Assembly (NCBI GenBank): GCA_031551725.1
Contig: JAVBNF010000021.1
Location: forward strand, 1-64,000
Length of the DNA stretch: 64,000 bases
Source: JAVBNF01 sp031551725
Lineage (GTDB): Bacteria > Bacteroidota > Bacteroidia > Bacteroidales > P3
Direction: 5' to 3'
Below are positions 8,573 through 17,136 of the stretch, piece after piece. The notes under the pieces are model-generated. The model worked only from the letters and a program-made list of their open reading frames with translations, was not told the origin of the DNA and did not search any database. A program made the position numbers and the translations under genes. The stretch's first letter is position 1; each line of letters opens with the position of its first letter.

Positions 8573-9058
8573 TTATCCTTTTAATTCGTCAAAATCGAAT
8601 TGAAACGGCAATAAGTCTTCCACGCCGTTAAAAATAAGTATTTCGCCTTCTTTTCCATGTAAAATCACACGGATTTTTTTTTGAAAACGATGTTCGTATT
8701 CAATCAAAACTTGGCGGCATGAGCCGCAGGGTGTTACAGGGTGATTGATGCGAATGTTGGCCGATTGGGCTGTGATAGCAATAGTTTCGACCGGAACTTC
8801 TGCGTGGTTGGCGCTTGCGGCAAAGACTGCCACACGTTCTGCACACAAACCCGAAGGGTAGGCTATATTTTCTTGATTATTTCCGAGAATAATCACTCCG
8901 TTTTCCAACTTCAAGGCCGCACCGACCTTGAAGTTAGAATAAGGAGCATATGCTTGCGAAGCCGCTTCTTTGGCTTTATTAAGCAAGAAGCGATCGCTCT
9001 CATTTAATTCAGTCTCAGAAGTATAAACTTCATAATTTATTTGCAAGTTTTTTTGCAC
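8573..9058 (-). CDS. cdd: Cytidine deaminase
   Basis: Cdd deaminates cytidine and deoxycytidine to uridine in pyrimidine salvage. The 161 residues contain AYAPYSNFKVGAA, the zinc and catalytic motif CAE (72-74) and PCGSC with C111 and C114, the three-cysteine form of small tetrameric deaminases. I chose a GTG start that shares its G with the stop codon of the upstream transporter (TAGTG), which gives the usual length. ATG starts further upstream, at about 9082 and 9142, would lie inside the transporter gene and are less likely. The pair is probably translationally coupled. Confidence 0.9.
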   Translation of the reverse strand: MQKNLQINYEVYTSETELNESDRFLLNKAKEAASQAYAPYSNFKVGAALKLENGVIILGNNQENIAYPSGLCAERVAVFAASANHAEVPVETIAITAQSANIRINHPVTPCGSCRQVLIEYEHRFQKKIRVILHGKEGEILIFNGVEDLLPFQFDFDELKG

Positions 9059-10575
9059 TATTTCGCAATTCTTTCCAACCATTTCAACATTACCAACATG
9101 GTACCCATTGAAAGCAAACAAGCGCAAACAAAGATGGTCCAAGTGGTAGAAATAGAAATGTGTTCGTAGAAAATAGCACCGATGAACAACAAGGAGTTAC
9201 CAACGGCCGTAGCGCACAACCACAAACCTTGCATAATACCTTGATATTTCGGAGGAGCCACTTTGGAAACGAAAGAAATTCCGAGCGGAGAGATAAACAA
9301 TTCCGCAACAGTCAAGATGAAATATGTTCCGATCAACAATAACGGAGTAATACGTTCTGCATCAGGAAGACCACCCATTGCAGTGATTTCAGCTTTAGAA
9401 GGTACCCCTAAAGAGCCGATTGTCATCAAGATATAACCGCAAGCAGCGATACCCATACCGATAGCAATCTTTTTAGGTGTAGAAGGTTCCATGTTTTTAC
9501 TGCGAAGCCATCCGAAGAAAGCCAAAACCGCAGGAGTCAAAAATACAACGAAGAACGGGTTAATCGATTGGAAAAGTTCCGCACCTTTCAATGTAGTAAA
9601 GCCTAAATTAAGGTTAATCGCACTCAAATCGGTGTAATCTTTTGCAAAGAAAGTAAGCGTCAAACCATTTTGGTGGAAAGAGAACCAGAAGAAGATAACC
9701 ACTGCAAACACAGCGAAAAGAGCGTATAAACGTTGACGAACTTCTTTAATGTCCATTTCTTCACCGTGGAAACTTTTGTCGTGTTGAAGGCTTGGGTTCG
9801 GGAATTTATTTTTGTTAACCAAATAAATAACCAAAGAAATAAGCATCGCGAAGATCGCAACAGCAAAAGCGTAGTGGAATCCGGTTGCGAAAACATTCAA
9901 GTAATCACTTGCGAAATCAGCGCCTTGATAGTTCATAGACGTAGCGTATTCTTGAAGTTTGGTCGCGTTTTCAGGAGAAATAGTTCCTTTTAATGCGCTG
10001 TGGCATAATTCGGGAAGAGCTGCTTCGTAGCTGAAACCGTGAGAGGAAACCCACCAGTTACGAACACCTACAGCAGCGAGAGGAGCGAAGATCGCACCTA
10101 CATTAATAAACATATAAAACAAAGAGAAACCGGCATCGCGCATTTTCGAATACTCATGATTGTCATACATTTGACCAACCAATGCTTGCAAGTTTCCTTT
10201 AAACAAACCATTACCAAAAGCAATAACAAACAACCCTAAGCAAGTCATTGTCAAGAGAAACGTAAATTTCGAATCCGGAACCGGAGTTTCTGTCGGAATC
10301 GAAATCAAGAAATAACCAACGGTCATCAAGACAAGTCCCGTCAAAATAGTGCCTTTGAAATTTTTGGTTTTGTCGGCGATGATACCACCCACAAAAGCAA
10401 GCACATAGATTGAAAAATAGAAAATCGAATAAATGATACCGGCGTTTGTTCCCGATAAACCGAATTTCGACATCAAGAATAACGACAAAATCGCCATCAT
10501 GGTGTAAAAACCGAAGCGTTCGCCCATATTTGCAAGGGCGGCGGCAAGGAGTCCTTTAGGATGTTTGTTAAACAT
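9058..10575 (-). CDS. POT-family proton:peptide symporter
   Basis: This is an inner-membrane transporter of the proton-dependent oligopeptide (PTR2) family in the major facilitator superfamily. The diagnostic ERFGFY (19-24) lies in the first helix, and the family motif region YSKMRDAGFSLFYMFINVGA is present. About 14 hydrophobic segments fit the 505-residue length. It probably imports di- and tripeptides, which suits a peptide-using anaerobe, but substrate range cannot be read from sequence. A -7 box lies 44 bases upstream. Cytidine deaminase follows with overlapping stop and start. Confidence 0.93.
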   Translation of the reverse strand: MFNKHPKGLLAAALANMGERFGFYTMMAILSLFLMSKFGLSGTNAGIIYSIFYFSIYVLAFVGGIIADKTKNFKGTILTGLVLMTVGYFLISIPTETPVPDSKFTFLLTMTCLGLFVIAFGNGLFKGNLQALVGQMYDNHEYSKMRDAGFSLFYMFINVGAIFAPLAAVGVRNWWVSSHGFSYEAALPELCHSALKGTISPENATKLQEYATSMNYQGADFASDYLNVFATGFHYAFAVAIFAMLISLVIYLVNKNKFPNPSLQHDKSFHGEEMDIKEVRQRLYALFAVFAVVIFFWFSFHQNGLTLTFFAKDYTDLSAINLNLGFTTLKGAELFQSINPFFVVFLTPAVLAFFGWLRSKNMEPSTPKKIAIGMGIAACGYILMTIGSLGVPSKAEITAMGGLPDAERITPLLLIGTYFILTVAELFISPLGISFVSKVAPPKYQGIMQGLWLCATAVGNSLLFIGAIFYEHISISTTWTIFVCACLLSMGTMLVMLKWLERIAK

Positions 10576-10618
10576 AGTTTTAAAGTTTGGTTATAAATAA
10601 AAAATTAATTTTAAAGTG

Positions 10619-10626
10619 CAAAGATA
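10619..10626 (-). promoter_or_regulatory. -7 box of the POT transporter
   Basis: TATCTTTG on the minus strand, 44 bases upstream of the transporter ATG, matches the Bacteroidota -7 consensus. Confidence 0.6.
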
Positions 10627-10757
10627 GTCTTTGTTGGGGAAATTCCAAAGAAATTATTCATTTTTCTGTGCGAAAGAAATAAAAAAATACATTTTTTGAT
10701 AAAAAGATTTGGAGAATATGAAAAAAATATGTAATTTTGCAACCTCAAATTTGAGAT

Positions 10758-10828
10758 TGAGCTATGGTGTAACGGTAGCACTACAGTTTTTGGTACTGTC
10801 TGTCTAGGTTCGAATCCTGGTAGCTCAA
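10758..10828 (+). tRNA. tRNA-Gln (anticodon TTG)
   Basis: The acceptor stem TGAGCTA pairs with TAGCTCA. The anticodon stem ACAGT/ACTGT closes the 7-nt loop TTTTGGT with anticodon TTG. The T arm contains GGTTCGAATCC. The 3' CCA is not encoded. A hairpin terminator follows. Confidence 0.96.
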
Positions 10829-10836
10829 CAAAATAA

Positions 10837-10870
10837 AACAAGAATTTCTTAGAGGAGTTCTTGTTTTTTT
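10837..10870 (+). terminator. Terminator after tRNA-Gln
   Basis: AACAAGAA pairs with TTCTTGTT, and a run of seven or more T follows. It lies between the tRNA and the ATG of the next gene. Confidence 0.6.
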
Positions 10871-10883
10871 GTTTAAAAGTAAA

Positions 10884-11708
10884 ATGAAAAAAATCCTCTT
10901 CATACTACTAATGTGTTTGCTGGGTGCAAAGTCCAACGCCCAACTTGATAATCGCTCTGTTTACGAGTATTATAATTATCTCACAACCTTGCCGTTCGAT
11001 AGTATTACTTCTGTTCCTAAAGCAGTTAACAAATACAAAGAAATTTTTAGAGGTCAAAATCTTTCGGTGTGTGATACGGCCTATGTTGTTTTTTATGAAT
11101 TTTATATGCGTGTACTTGATGATACGCCTTTTGATCGTGAGATGTTGATTAAAATTTCCGAAAAACACAATCGCAATTTGACGGATAGCCTTGCTGATTA
11201 CGCTTTGTATTTGAAAGACAATGGTTTTGTATTGAGACAAGATGATGATTTTGTCTATGTTCAGCCCGACGATCAATACATCGCTTCCCACTTCTTTTTC
11301 TTCGTTTCCCGCGAAATGCAGATTTATCAAGATAAATTGATGAAAGAAGAAAATCAAGGATTTGTGAAAAACGATAAATTAATGATTCCGCTTCAGGATT
11401 TGGCTGACCGCGTTGCATGGTGGGAGAATTTTTATATGAAATATCCGAATTTTGTTTTGCGAAGAGATATCAAACAACGTTATGATTCTTATATGGAGGC
11501 ATTTGTATTCGGATTGCCTAAAACACCCATTTTCACGGGCAAAAAAGGAGCCTTGGCTGATACCTATAAAAAAGCCTATCAGAATTTTGTCAAACAGCAT
11601 CCGGGAACTTATTCCGCTTCGATTATTGAACGTTATATGGACATTTTACGCAAGTGCAAATATAAGGCCTGTGACGATGCTTTACTTTTCACATGGAAAA
11701 GTTTGTAA
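10884..11708 (+). CDS. Secreted protein of unknown function
   Basis: This 274-residue protein has a clear signal peptide (MKKILFILLMCLL, cleavage likely after SNA) and a soluble, charged mature part rich in aromatic residues. I recognise no family. The ATG at 10884 is chosen over an in-frame TTG at 10869 inside the preceding U-tract. It lies between two tRNA genes, directly after the tRNA-Gln terminator, so read-through from the tRNA is possible. The spacing of charged residues suggests a globular periplasmic or surface protein. No catalytic motif is visible. Confidence 0.75.
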   Translation: MKKILFILLMCLLGAKSNAQLDNRSVYEYYNYLTTLPFDSITSVPKAVNKYKEIFRGQNLSVCDTAYVVFYEFYMRVLDDTPFDREMLIKISEKHNRNLTDSLADYALYLKDNGFVLRQDDDFVYVQPDDQYIASHFFFFVSREMQIYQDKLMKEENQGFVKNDKLMIPLQDLADRVAWWENFYMKYPNFVLRRDIKQRYDSYMEAFVFGLPKTPIFTGKKGALADTYKKAYQNFVKQHPGTYSASIIERYMDILRKCKYKACDDALLFTWKSL

Positions 11709-11764
11709 TCCGTTTTGAAAACTGAAAAAAAAATACTATCTTTGCAAGCCGTTTTATAACGACC

Positions 11765-11837
11765 GGGCCCTTAGCTCAGTGGTTAGAGCAGTTGACTCAT
11801 AATCAATTGGCCGTGGGTTCAAGTCCCTCAGGGCCCA
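11765..11837 (+). tRNA. tRNA-Ile2 (anticodon CAT, lysidine-modified)
   Basis: The acceptor stem GGGCCCT/AGGGCCC is perfect and the anticodon loop CTCATAA carries CAT. The body (TTAGCTCAGTGGTTAGAGCA, GACTCATAATC, GGTTCAAGTCC) closely follows the E. coli minor isoleucine tRNA and differs from elongator or initiator methionine tRNA. I therefore call it the AUA-reading tRNA-Ile modified by TilS. The 3' CCA is not encoded. Confidence 0.88.
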
Positions 11838-11843
11838 CTGAAA

Positions 11844-11885
11844 AAAAGCCGTTGGAAACTAAATGTTTACAGCGGTTTTTGTTTT
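11844..11885 (+). terminator. Terminator after tRNA-Ile2
   Basis: An imperfect hairpin with arms AAAAGCCG...CGGTTTTT and an inner GAAAC/GTTT stem ends in a T-rich tract. The remaining bases to 12079 hold no gene. They contain small palindromes only, for example GTTTTACCT/AGGTAAAC near 11943-11971 and TGTGTTTTAAACACA at 11984. Confidence 0.5.
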
Positions 11886-12079
11886 TTTTGTGCTTTACAG
11901 AAAATCTTGAAAAAGGTGGTTTTGGGGTGGTTTTAGGCAAAATGTTTTACCTGAAAACATTAGGTAAACGACTTTAAATGTGGTGTGTTTTAAACACAAA
12001 GTCAAAAAGGACAATGCTTGTCCGCTCATGTTCCGAGTAATCAAAAAAAGAGTTGACTTTGGTCTATACGGAAGTCCCG

Positions 12080-12481
12080 TTATCGATTAATCCAATTTTC
12101 GATTTTAATATCGTTGATACGGTTTAAATGCTTTTCGTTTTCGGTTACAAGAATAAGGCCGTTTGAGATAGAGGAACAACCAATCAACAAATCGAAATCA
12201 TCAATCATGTTTCCTGCACGGCGTAAACGCGCTTTTTCTTTAGCATAGCAATCTAAAGAATTAAAAATCGGAAGTACGGAGATATGTTTTGCAAATTCAT
12301 CAACCAAATGCAGATTATCTTTTACGTGTTTGCTACATTCAGCGCCGTATTTGAGCTCAGCAATTGTGATTTCGGATATATAGCAATTTTCTAATCCGAC
12401 TTTTTTAAGTTTGGAAGCTAAATCATATTCGCCTCGCAAATAGAAAATGCAAATATTTGTGTCGAGCAAATACTTTTTCAT
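12080..12481 (-). CDS. VapC-like PIN-domain toxin
   Basis: This 133-residue PIN-domain ribonuclease is the toxin of a type II toxin-antitoxin pair. The metal-binding acidic residues are visible: D7 in LLDTN, E42 in ITIAELKYG, and D94/D97 in DDFDLLIG. PIN toxins of this family cut tRNA or rRNA, but the target here is unknown. It starts two bases after the stop of the small upstream gene, the usual antitoxin-first order. Confidence 0.9.
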   Translation of the reverse strand: MKKYLLDTNICIFYLRGEYDLASKLKKVGLENCYISEITIAELKYGAECSKHVKDNLHLVDEFAKHISVLPIFNSLDCYAKEKARLRRAGNMIDDFDLLIGCSSISNGLILVTENEKHLNRINDIKIENWINR

Positions 12482-12483
12482 AC

Positions 12484-12720
12484 TTATAATGCTTCAACAG
12501 TACGAGAAAACACACGGCTGTCGCGAATTTCTTTAATAAGCGTATCCGTATCTTTGTCGGATTTGAACGCACCGAAAAAAGTATCCACAATATCGGATTT
12601 CATGCTGACTTCTTTTGCAATGTCATTCGAGAGTTTGGCAACCAACTTGATTTTGTTTTCACGACTCAAGCCTGCCAACAAACCGAAATAATTATCGATA
12701 ACTGAAGTTGATGTTCTCAT
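12484..12720 (-). CDS. Putative antitoxin of the PIN toxin
   Basis: This 78-residue acidic protein lies immediately upstream of the PIN toxin, with 2 bases between them. The N-terminal part (SVIDNYFGLLAGLSRENKIKLVAKLSNDI) is predicted helical and the C-terminus (IKEIRDSRVFSRTVEAL) resembles an unfolded toxin-wrapping tail. I do not recognise a MazE/AbrB, PHD or RHH fold from the sequence. The antitoxin call rests on size and position. A -7 box lies 20 bases upstream. Confidence 0.75.
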   Translation of the reverse strand: MRTSTSVIDNYFGLLAGLSRENKIKLVAKLSNDIAKEVSMKSDIVDTFFGAFKSDKDTDTLIKEIRDSRVFSRTVEAL

Positions 12721-12739
12721 GGCTAATTTGTTTCTAACG

Positions 12740-12747
12740 CAAAGTTA
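12740..12747 (-). promoter_or_regulatory. -7 box of the PIN toxin-antitoxin operon
   Basis: TAACTTTG on the minus strand fits TAnnTTTG, 20 bases before the antitoxin ATG. Confidence 0.6.
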
Positions 12748-12936
12748 CAATAATAAAAAGGATTTTGCAAATTAAAAATATCATTCGATCGTATGGGGTA
12801 TGAATTAAAACGCCCACTCTCGCTTCTTACGAAAAATAAATCCTTGAACTGAACATTCACTGTACTTTTTCCTGCTGTTATTCTTTCATTCCTGGCAACA
12901 AGAAAAGAGTCCGTGCATTTTGTTAGATTTTTTTTG

Positions 12937-12944
12937 TATCTTTG
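12937..12944 (+). promoter_or_regulatory. -7 box of structured RNA A
   Basis: TATCTTTG fits TAnnTTTG, with a TTTTG about 15 bases upstream as a possible -33 element. No gene starts within 290 bases downstream, so it most simply drives the structured RNA at 13009. Confidence 0.55.
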
Positions 12945-13008
12945 TATAAAAAATTAAACTTTTTGCCTATGGAGAAATAGAAATCTAACATTAAATGTAT
13001 TTTATTTT

Positions 13009-13178
13009 ACGGCATTTGCCGTATTATGTGTATCATCTAAAATCGCCATTTTCAGAACACACACAATAATACGAGTGAATGCTCGAGTTGTATATATAGT
13101 ACGGCACGGGCTTTTCTTGTTGTGTGTGGGTGTTTGGCGATACCTGATGATGGCATGATTAGTTTCGTGCCGTTTTTA
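13009..13178 (+). ncRNA. Rod-shaped structured RNA, copy A (6S-like?)
   Basis: Long-range pairing forms one extended rod. The helices are ACGGCA/TGCCGT at the base, ATTATG/CATGAT, ATCATC/GATGAT, ATCGCCA/TGGCGAT and CACACACAA/TTGTGTGTG. They are separated by internal loops (AAA opposite ACC; a GGTGT side), and a large bubble with an apical hairpin CGAG/CTCG closes the rod. TTTTT follows the last helix as in an intrinsic terminator. The layout matches copies at 23.2 and 48.6 kb although the helix sequences differ. A promoter lies 65 bases before the base helix. 6S RNA or the Bacteroidales-1 RNA is the most likely known relative, but I could not test this. Confidence 0.65.
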
Positions 13179-13237
13179 TTTTACAGGAGATATGCAGAAA
13201 ATCCTATAAAGAGTACGCAGAATTTAAATTTATAAAA

Positions 13238-13615
13238 ATGAAATGGAAATATCTTTTGCTTCTTCCTTTTATTCTACTATGGAGTTGCCAGAGTTATAAG
13301 TACGGGACAGATGGACCGGCGCAGAAAAGCAACCTTTCGTTTGGAGTGGTTAAATCCAAGATCAAAAAAGGCGAAACCACACAAGCTGAAATACTACAAC
13401 TCTTCGGAGCTCCAAATCTCGTACCAAAAAACAGAACAAACAATGAAGTGTGGAATTACAACAAAATGTCTGTTGTTAGCAAAGGCGGTGAAAACTCATT
13501 TATTGCAGGAAGCAGAGCATCTGTAAGTTCATCAACTCAATCATTCGACTTGATAATTATTTTTGACAACAACGACGTTGTTTTAGAATATTCAGTAATC
13601 TCGTCTTCCTATTAA
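13238..13615 (+). CDS. Lipoprotein with SmpA/BamE-like fold
   Basis: This 125-residue lipoprotein has a signal peptide ending in the lipobox LWSC, with C17 as the lipidated residue. The mature part has the KIKKGETTQAEILQLFGAPNLV segment typical of SmpA/OmlA (BamE-like) domains, followed by VWNYNKM and a beta-strand-rich end. It is probably anchored in the outer membrane facing the periplasm. It lies 26 bases before a second lipoprotein gene, likely one operon, and about 60 bases after the end of structured RNA A. Its specific role is unknown. Confidence 0.75.
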   Translation: MKWKYLLLLPFILLWSCQSYKYGTDGPAQKSNLSFGVVKSKIKKGETTQAEILQLFGAPNLVPKNRTNNEVWNYNKMSVVSKGGENSFIAGSRASVSSSTQSFDLIIIFDNNDVVLEYSVISSSY

Positions 13616-13641
13616 TCAAATTTTAATTAAAAAAAATAATC

Positions 13642-14124
13642 ATGAAAAAAATTGCATTATCATTATTAGTAATCTTAAGTATTACATCTTGCACTTCAAT
13701 GAAACAATTAACGCCTTCAGAAGTAAGAGCAATGACAACAAAACAGTATGAAAGTTCCTATGATGTTGTTTTTAGGTCTTGTATGTCTCTATTACAAGCG
13801 GAGGGATTTGTAGTAGAATCTACCAATAAAGAAATCGGTTTAATTAACGGAAATAAGCGAATCGATAATAAAAACGCTGATTTTCAGCGGTTAATGTGGG
13901 GGTCTGCAAAAGATGCTTCAACTGCAAAAATTTCTATTATGGTTGAGGAAGTAAATAAGGAGTTGTCTGAAGTTAAACTAACGATTTATGAAGGTACTAT
14001 TCAATCGGTAAATAGTATGGGTGCAAAAAGTACAAAAGAATCAATGGTGACGGACGCTGAGATATATACAAGTTGGTTTAATAATCTCCGGGTTGAAATA
14101 GAAAGAAGAAAAGCGACTCGGTAG
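13642..14124 (+). CDS. Small lipoprotein of unknown function
   Basis: This 160-residue protein has a signal peptide and the lipobox SITSC (C17). The segment SYDVVFRSCMSLLQAEGFVVESTNKEIGLING resembles the family of small envelope lipoproteins with one alpha/beta repeat that begin with a YDxVF...aL...Gf.v...d...G.i pattern. No enzymatic motif is visible. It follows the BamE-like lipoprotein by 26 bases. A hairpin terminator at 14161 closes the unit. Confidence 0.75.
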   Translation: MKKIALSLLVILSITSCTSMKQLTPSEVRAMTTKQYESSYDVVFRSCMSLLQAEGFVVESTNKEIGLINGNKRIDNKNADFQRLMWGSAKDASTAKISIMVEEVNKELSEVKLTIYEGTIQSVNSMGAKSTKESMVTDAEIYTSWFNNLRVEIERRKATR

Positions 14125-14160
14125 TTATATTAGTCCAACAAATGATTAGCACAAATCATC

Positions 14161-14190
14161 AACGGTAGTCTTCGGGCTGCCGTTTTTTAT
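14161..14190 (+). terminator. Terminator after the lipoprotein pair
   Basis: AACGGTAG pairs with CTGCCGTT (one G-U) around a TCTTCGGG loop and is followed by a T-run. Confidence 0.7.
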
Positions 14191-14222
14191 TATTTATCGT
14201 TGAATAATTAACAATTTTTTCT

Positions 14223-14230
14223 TATCTTTG
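14223..14230 (+). promoter_or_regulatory. -7 box of yidC
   Basis: TATCTTTG lies 26 bases before the yidC ATG, with TTG about 20 bases upstream as a -33 element. The box follows the preceding terminator by about 30 bases. Confidence 0.65.
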
Positions 14231-14256
14231 CATCTTATTTTTACTAAAAGAATATC

Positions 14257-16131
14257 ATGGATAGAAATACCGTCATCGGCCTCACGCTGATTTTCGCTTT
14301 GCTGGTTGGTTTCAGCTGGTGGACGCGCCCTTCGAAAGAAGAGATTCAACAGCTCGAAAATCAAAAGAAAGAAGCTGTGGCTGAAGCGCAACGCGCTGCC
14401 GATTCAATTGCAAGCATGCAAGCAATTGCCGATACAACAAAAGTACAAACAACGCATGAACGCGACCGGATGAATATTTTCTCCGGATCTATGGAAGGCG
14501 AAAATAAAGAAATTCACATCCAAAACGATGTGTTTACGTTGACTTTGCAAACCTTGGGAGGGACTATTTCGGATGTGGAATTGACCGATTTCCTTACCTG
14601 GGACAAACAACCGCTCCATCTTTTGCAAAAAGAACATACGCAGTTTTATCTTAACTTTTTTGCAAACAACCGCAGCGTTCGTACCGATAAATTGCATTTC
14701 CACTTTACAGGAAATGCATCTGATTTGAAAGTGAACGGCGATGATTCTTTGCAAGTAGCCATGCGCCTGTATCCCGATTTGGAAGATGGTTTGGATATGT
14801 CGCGCTACGTTGAGTTTGTATACACCATCCGCGGAAGCGAGTACATGATCGGTTATAAAATTAACTTCGTCGGCATGCAGGATTTAATTGCGGCCAATGC
14901 TAATTTTATTGATCTTCATTGGAATGCCGAATTGCAACAGCTCGAAAAAGCATTGCAAATGGAACGTACCAATACGGCTGTGTATTTCAAACCGGCAACT
15001 GATAATGTAGATTATTTGAGCGAAACGAAAGACGATCAAAAACAATTGACCACACCCACGAAATGGATTTCGTTTAAACAACAATTCTTTTCAACGACTT
15101 TAATTTCCAATGATGATAAAGGTTTTCCGAATGCAAATATTGAAAATCATACATTAAAAGTAGAGCGTGCCGGCTACAATAAAAATGTAAATGCCTTAAT
15201 CGGATTGCCGTATAACCATGAACAAGCCGAAAGTTTCGACATGAGCATGTACATGGGACCGAATAAATTCCGTATTTTGCGCGATTACAATCTGGATTTG
15301 GAACGTCAAATTCCGCTTGGCTGGAGCTTCTTCCTCTTACAATGGATCAATCGTTTTGCAGTTATTCCGGTTTTTGACTTCCTGCAACATTCGGGACTTA
15401 GCTATGGTATTATTATTTTAATTTTAACAATTTTATTAAAAATAATATTGCTTCCGATTGCTTATAAATCCTATTTGTCGAGTGCGAAGATGCGCGTTAT
15501 TAAGCCGGAAGTGGATGAGTTGGGTAAGAAATTTCCGAAACCCGAACAGGCGATGGACAAACAACGTGCGGTTATGGCATTGTACAAAAAAGCCGGTATC
15601 AACACCATGGCCGGATGTATTCCGATGCTGTTGCAATTCCCGATTTTGATTGCCATGTTCCGCTTTTTCCCGGCTTCGATCGAGTTGCGTCAACAACCGT
15701 TTTTGTGGGCCGACGACCTTTCGAGCTACGATTCAATTATAAACCTTGGTGTCAACATCCCGTTCTACGGCGACCACGTAAGTTTGTTTGCATTGTTGAT
15801 GGCGATCACCAACTTGTTGTACACTCGGTTTTCGTTAAACCAACAAGCCGGAGCCATGATGCCGGGTATGAAAATGATGATGTACATCATGCCGGTCATG
15901 TTCCTTGGATTTTTGAACAGCTATTCGGCCGGTTTGAATTATTATTACGTAATTTCAACCTGCCTCACGTTTGCACAAATGTGGGTGATCCGTTTGTTTA
16001 TCGATGATGCGAAAATCCATAAACAAATTCAAGAAAATAAAAAGAAACCGGTAAAAGTTTCCAAATTCCAGGAACGTTTGGAAAAAATGGCCAAACAACA
16101 GCAAATTCAACAACAACAAAGGAAAAAGTAG
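14257..16131 (+). CDS. yidC: Membrane protein insertase YidC
   Basis: YidC inserts and folds inner-membrane proteins, alone or with SecYEG. The 624 residues have an N-terminal membrane anchor (VIGLTLIFALLVGFSWW), a coiled linker and a large periplasmic beta-sandwich domain. The conserved C-terminal core of five helices starts near SYGIIILILTILLKIILLPIAY and includes the MPGMKMMMYIMPVM segment. The tail is lysine- and glutamine-rich (KQQQIQQQQRKK), as is common for ribosome contact. It has its own promoter. The stop codon abuts a dispersed repeat. Confidence 0.97.
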   Translation: MDRNTVIGLTLIFALLVGFSWWTRPSKEEIQQLENQKKEAVAEAQRAADSIASMQAIADTTKVQTTHERDRMNIFSGSMEGENKEIHIQNDVFTLTLQTLGGTISDVELTDFLTWDKQPLHLLQKEHTQFYLNFFANNRSVRTDKLHFHFTGNASDLKVNGDDSLQVAMRLYPDLEDGLDMSRYVEFVYTIRGSEYMIGYKINFVGMQDLIAANANFIDLHWNAELQQLEKALQMERTNTAVYFKPATDNVDYLSETKDDQKQLTTPTKWISFKQQFFSTTLISNDDKGFPNANIENHTLKVERAGYNKNVNALIGLPYNHEQAESFDMSMYMGPNKFRILRDYNLDLERQIPLGWSFFLLQWINRFAVIPVFDFLQHSGLSYGIIILILTILLKIILLPIAYKSYLSSAKMRVIKPEVDELGKKFPKPEQAMDKQRAVMALYKKAGINTMAGCIPMLLQFPILIAMFRFFPASIELRQQPFLWADDLSSYDSIINLGVNIPFYGDHVSLFALLMAITNLLYTRFSLNQQAGAMMPGMKMMMYIMPVMFLGFLNSYSAGLNYYYVISTCLTFAQMWVIRLFIDDAKIHKQIQENKKKPVKVSKFQERLEKMAKQQQIQQQQRKK

Positions 16132-16133
16132 CG

Positions 16134-16155
16134 AGTGACAAGTGACGGGTAACGA
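16134..16155 (+). repeat. Dispersed repeat touching the yidC stop
   Basis: AGTGACAAGTGACGGGTAAC and the two bases GA follow the yidC stop almost directly. A near-identical copy in the other orientation sits at 41770-41791 and includes the stop of pth. Confidence 0.6.
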
Positions 16156-16158
16156 GTT

Positions 16159-16214
16159 GTAGGGGCAACCCTCGCGGTTGCCCGGAACCAATGTGGTAAA
16201 CCCACGTGTTTGCC
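16159..16214. repeat. REP-like palindrome pair between yidC and yebC
   Basis: The first palindrome is TGTAGGGGCAACC...GGTTGCCC. The second, less perfect one is GGTAAACCC...GTTTGCCC. The GTAGGGGC core is shared with the palindromes inside the FISUMP genes at 23.4 and 48.9 kb. The elements are probably mobilised by a REP-associated transposase such as the one at 51.1 kb. Confidence 0.65.
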
Positions 16215-16267
16215 CGCGTTTGTGTAACGTTCAAAATTTGTAAAGAATAAAATAAAATTTATATAAA

Positions 16268-16981
16268 ATGGGAAGAGCATTTGAATATCGCAAAGCCACG
16301 AAATTTAAACGTTGGGGCAACATGGCCCGCGTGTTTACCCGCATCGGTAAACAAATTACCATTGCCGTAAAAGAAGGTTCATCGGATCCTGACACCAATC
16401 CGCGTTTGCGCGCTTTGATTCAAAATGCGAAAACGGAAAACATGCCGAAAGAAAATATCGAACGCGCTATCAAACGCGCGACCGATAAAGATACTTCCGA
16501 CTATAAAGAAATTGTTTACGAAGGCTACGGCCCTTATGGCGTTGCGATGGTTGTGGAAACAGCCACCGACAACCATACGCGCACAGTTGCCAATGTTCGT
16601 AGCTATTTCAATAAATTAAACGGTTCATTGGGAACGTCCGGCTCTGTCGTGTTTATGTTTGAGCACCAATGTGTGTTTAAAATCAAGCCGAAAGCCGATA
16701 CCAATGTTGAAGAATTGGAGTTGGAATTGATCGATTTTGGTGCGGAGGATGTTTTTGCAGATGAAGATTCTGTTATGATTTATGCGCTGTTTGAAGAATA
16801 TGGAAACATCCAAAAATTCTTGGAAGAAAATGGTTATGAAATTATAACATCCAATTTCGAGCGCATTCCAAACGATTTGAAAGAACTTACGCCCGAACAG
16901 CAGGCAGAAGTTGAAAAACTTATCGCAAAACTCGAGGAAGACGATGATGTTCAAAACGTTTTCCATAATATGAAACAATAA
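16268..16981 (+). CDS. yebC: YebC/PmpR-family protein
   Basis: The 237-residue cytoplasmic protein begins MGRAFEYRKATKFKRWGNMA, the Bacteroidota form of the YebC start. It continues with DPDTNPRLRALIQNAK and NMPKENIERAIKRA, and has an acidic C-terminal end. Members have been described both as DNA-binding transcriptional regulators and, more recently, as ribosome-associated translation factors, so the exact role is open. A strong terminator follows. It stands alone between yidC and dprA. Confidence 0.93.
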   Translation: MGRAFEYRKATKFKRWGNMARVFTRIGKQITIAVKEGSSDPDTNPRLRALIQNAKTENMPKENIERAIKRATDKDTSDYKEIVYEGYGPYGVAMVVETATDNHTRTVANVRSYFNKLNGSLGTSGSVVFMFEHQCVFKIKPKADTNVEELELELIDFGAEDVFADEDSVMIYALFEEYGNIQKFLEENGYEIITSNFERIPNDLKELTPEQQAEVEKLIAKLEEDDDVQNVFHNMKQ

Positions 16982-17008
16982 AAAATTGTGTTTATATCAT
17001 GTTGTGTG

Positions 17009-17041
17009 CGGGCGGCAAAGAAATTTGCTGCCCGTTTTATT
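17009..17041 (+). terminator. Terminator after yebC
   Basis: CGGGCGGCAAA pairs with TTTGCTGCCCG around GAAA, with a single mismatch or wobble, and TTTTATTTTA follows. Confidence 0.75.
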
Positions 17042-17136
17042 TTATTGATAATCAAATGTGCAAATGTTAAAGTTTGTTAATTCTTTCTTAACACGCTTGC
17101 GTGCTTCTCGAAATATATTTAATTTCGCATTTTCTT

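Noticed and set aside
11838..12079. Integration scar (att site) downstream of tRNA-Ile2
   Set aside because: No duplicate of the tRNA 3' end was found in the following region and no integrase gene is present.
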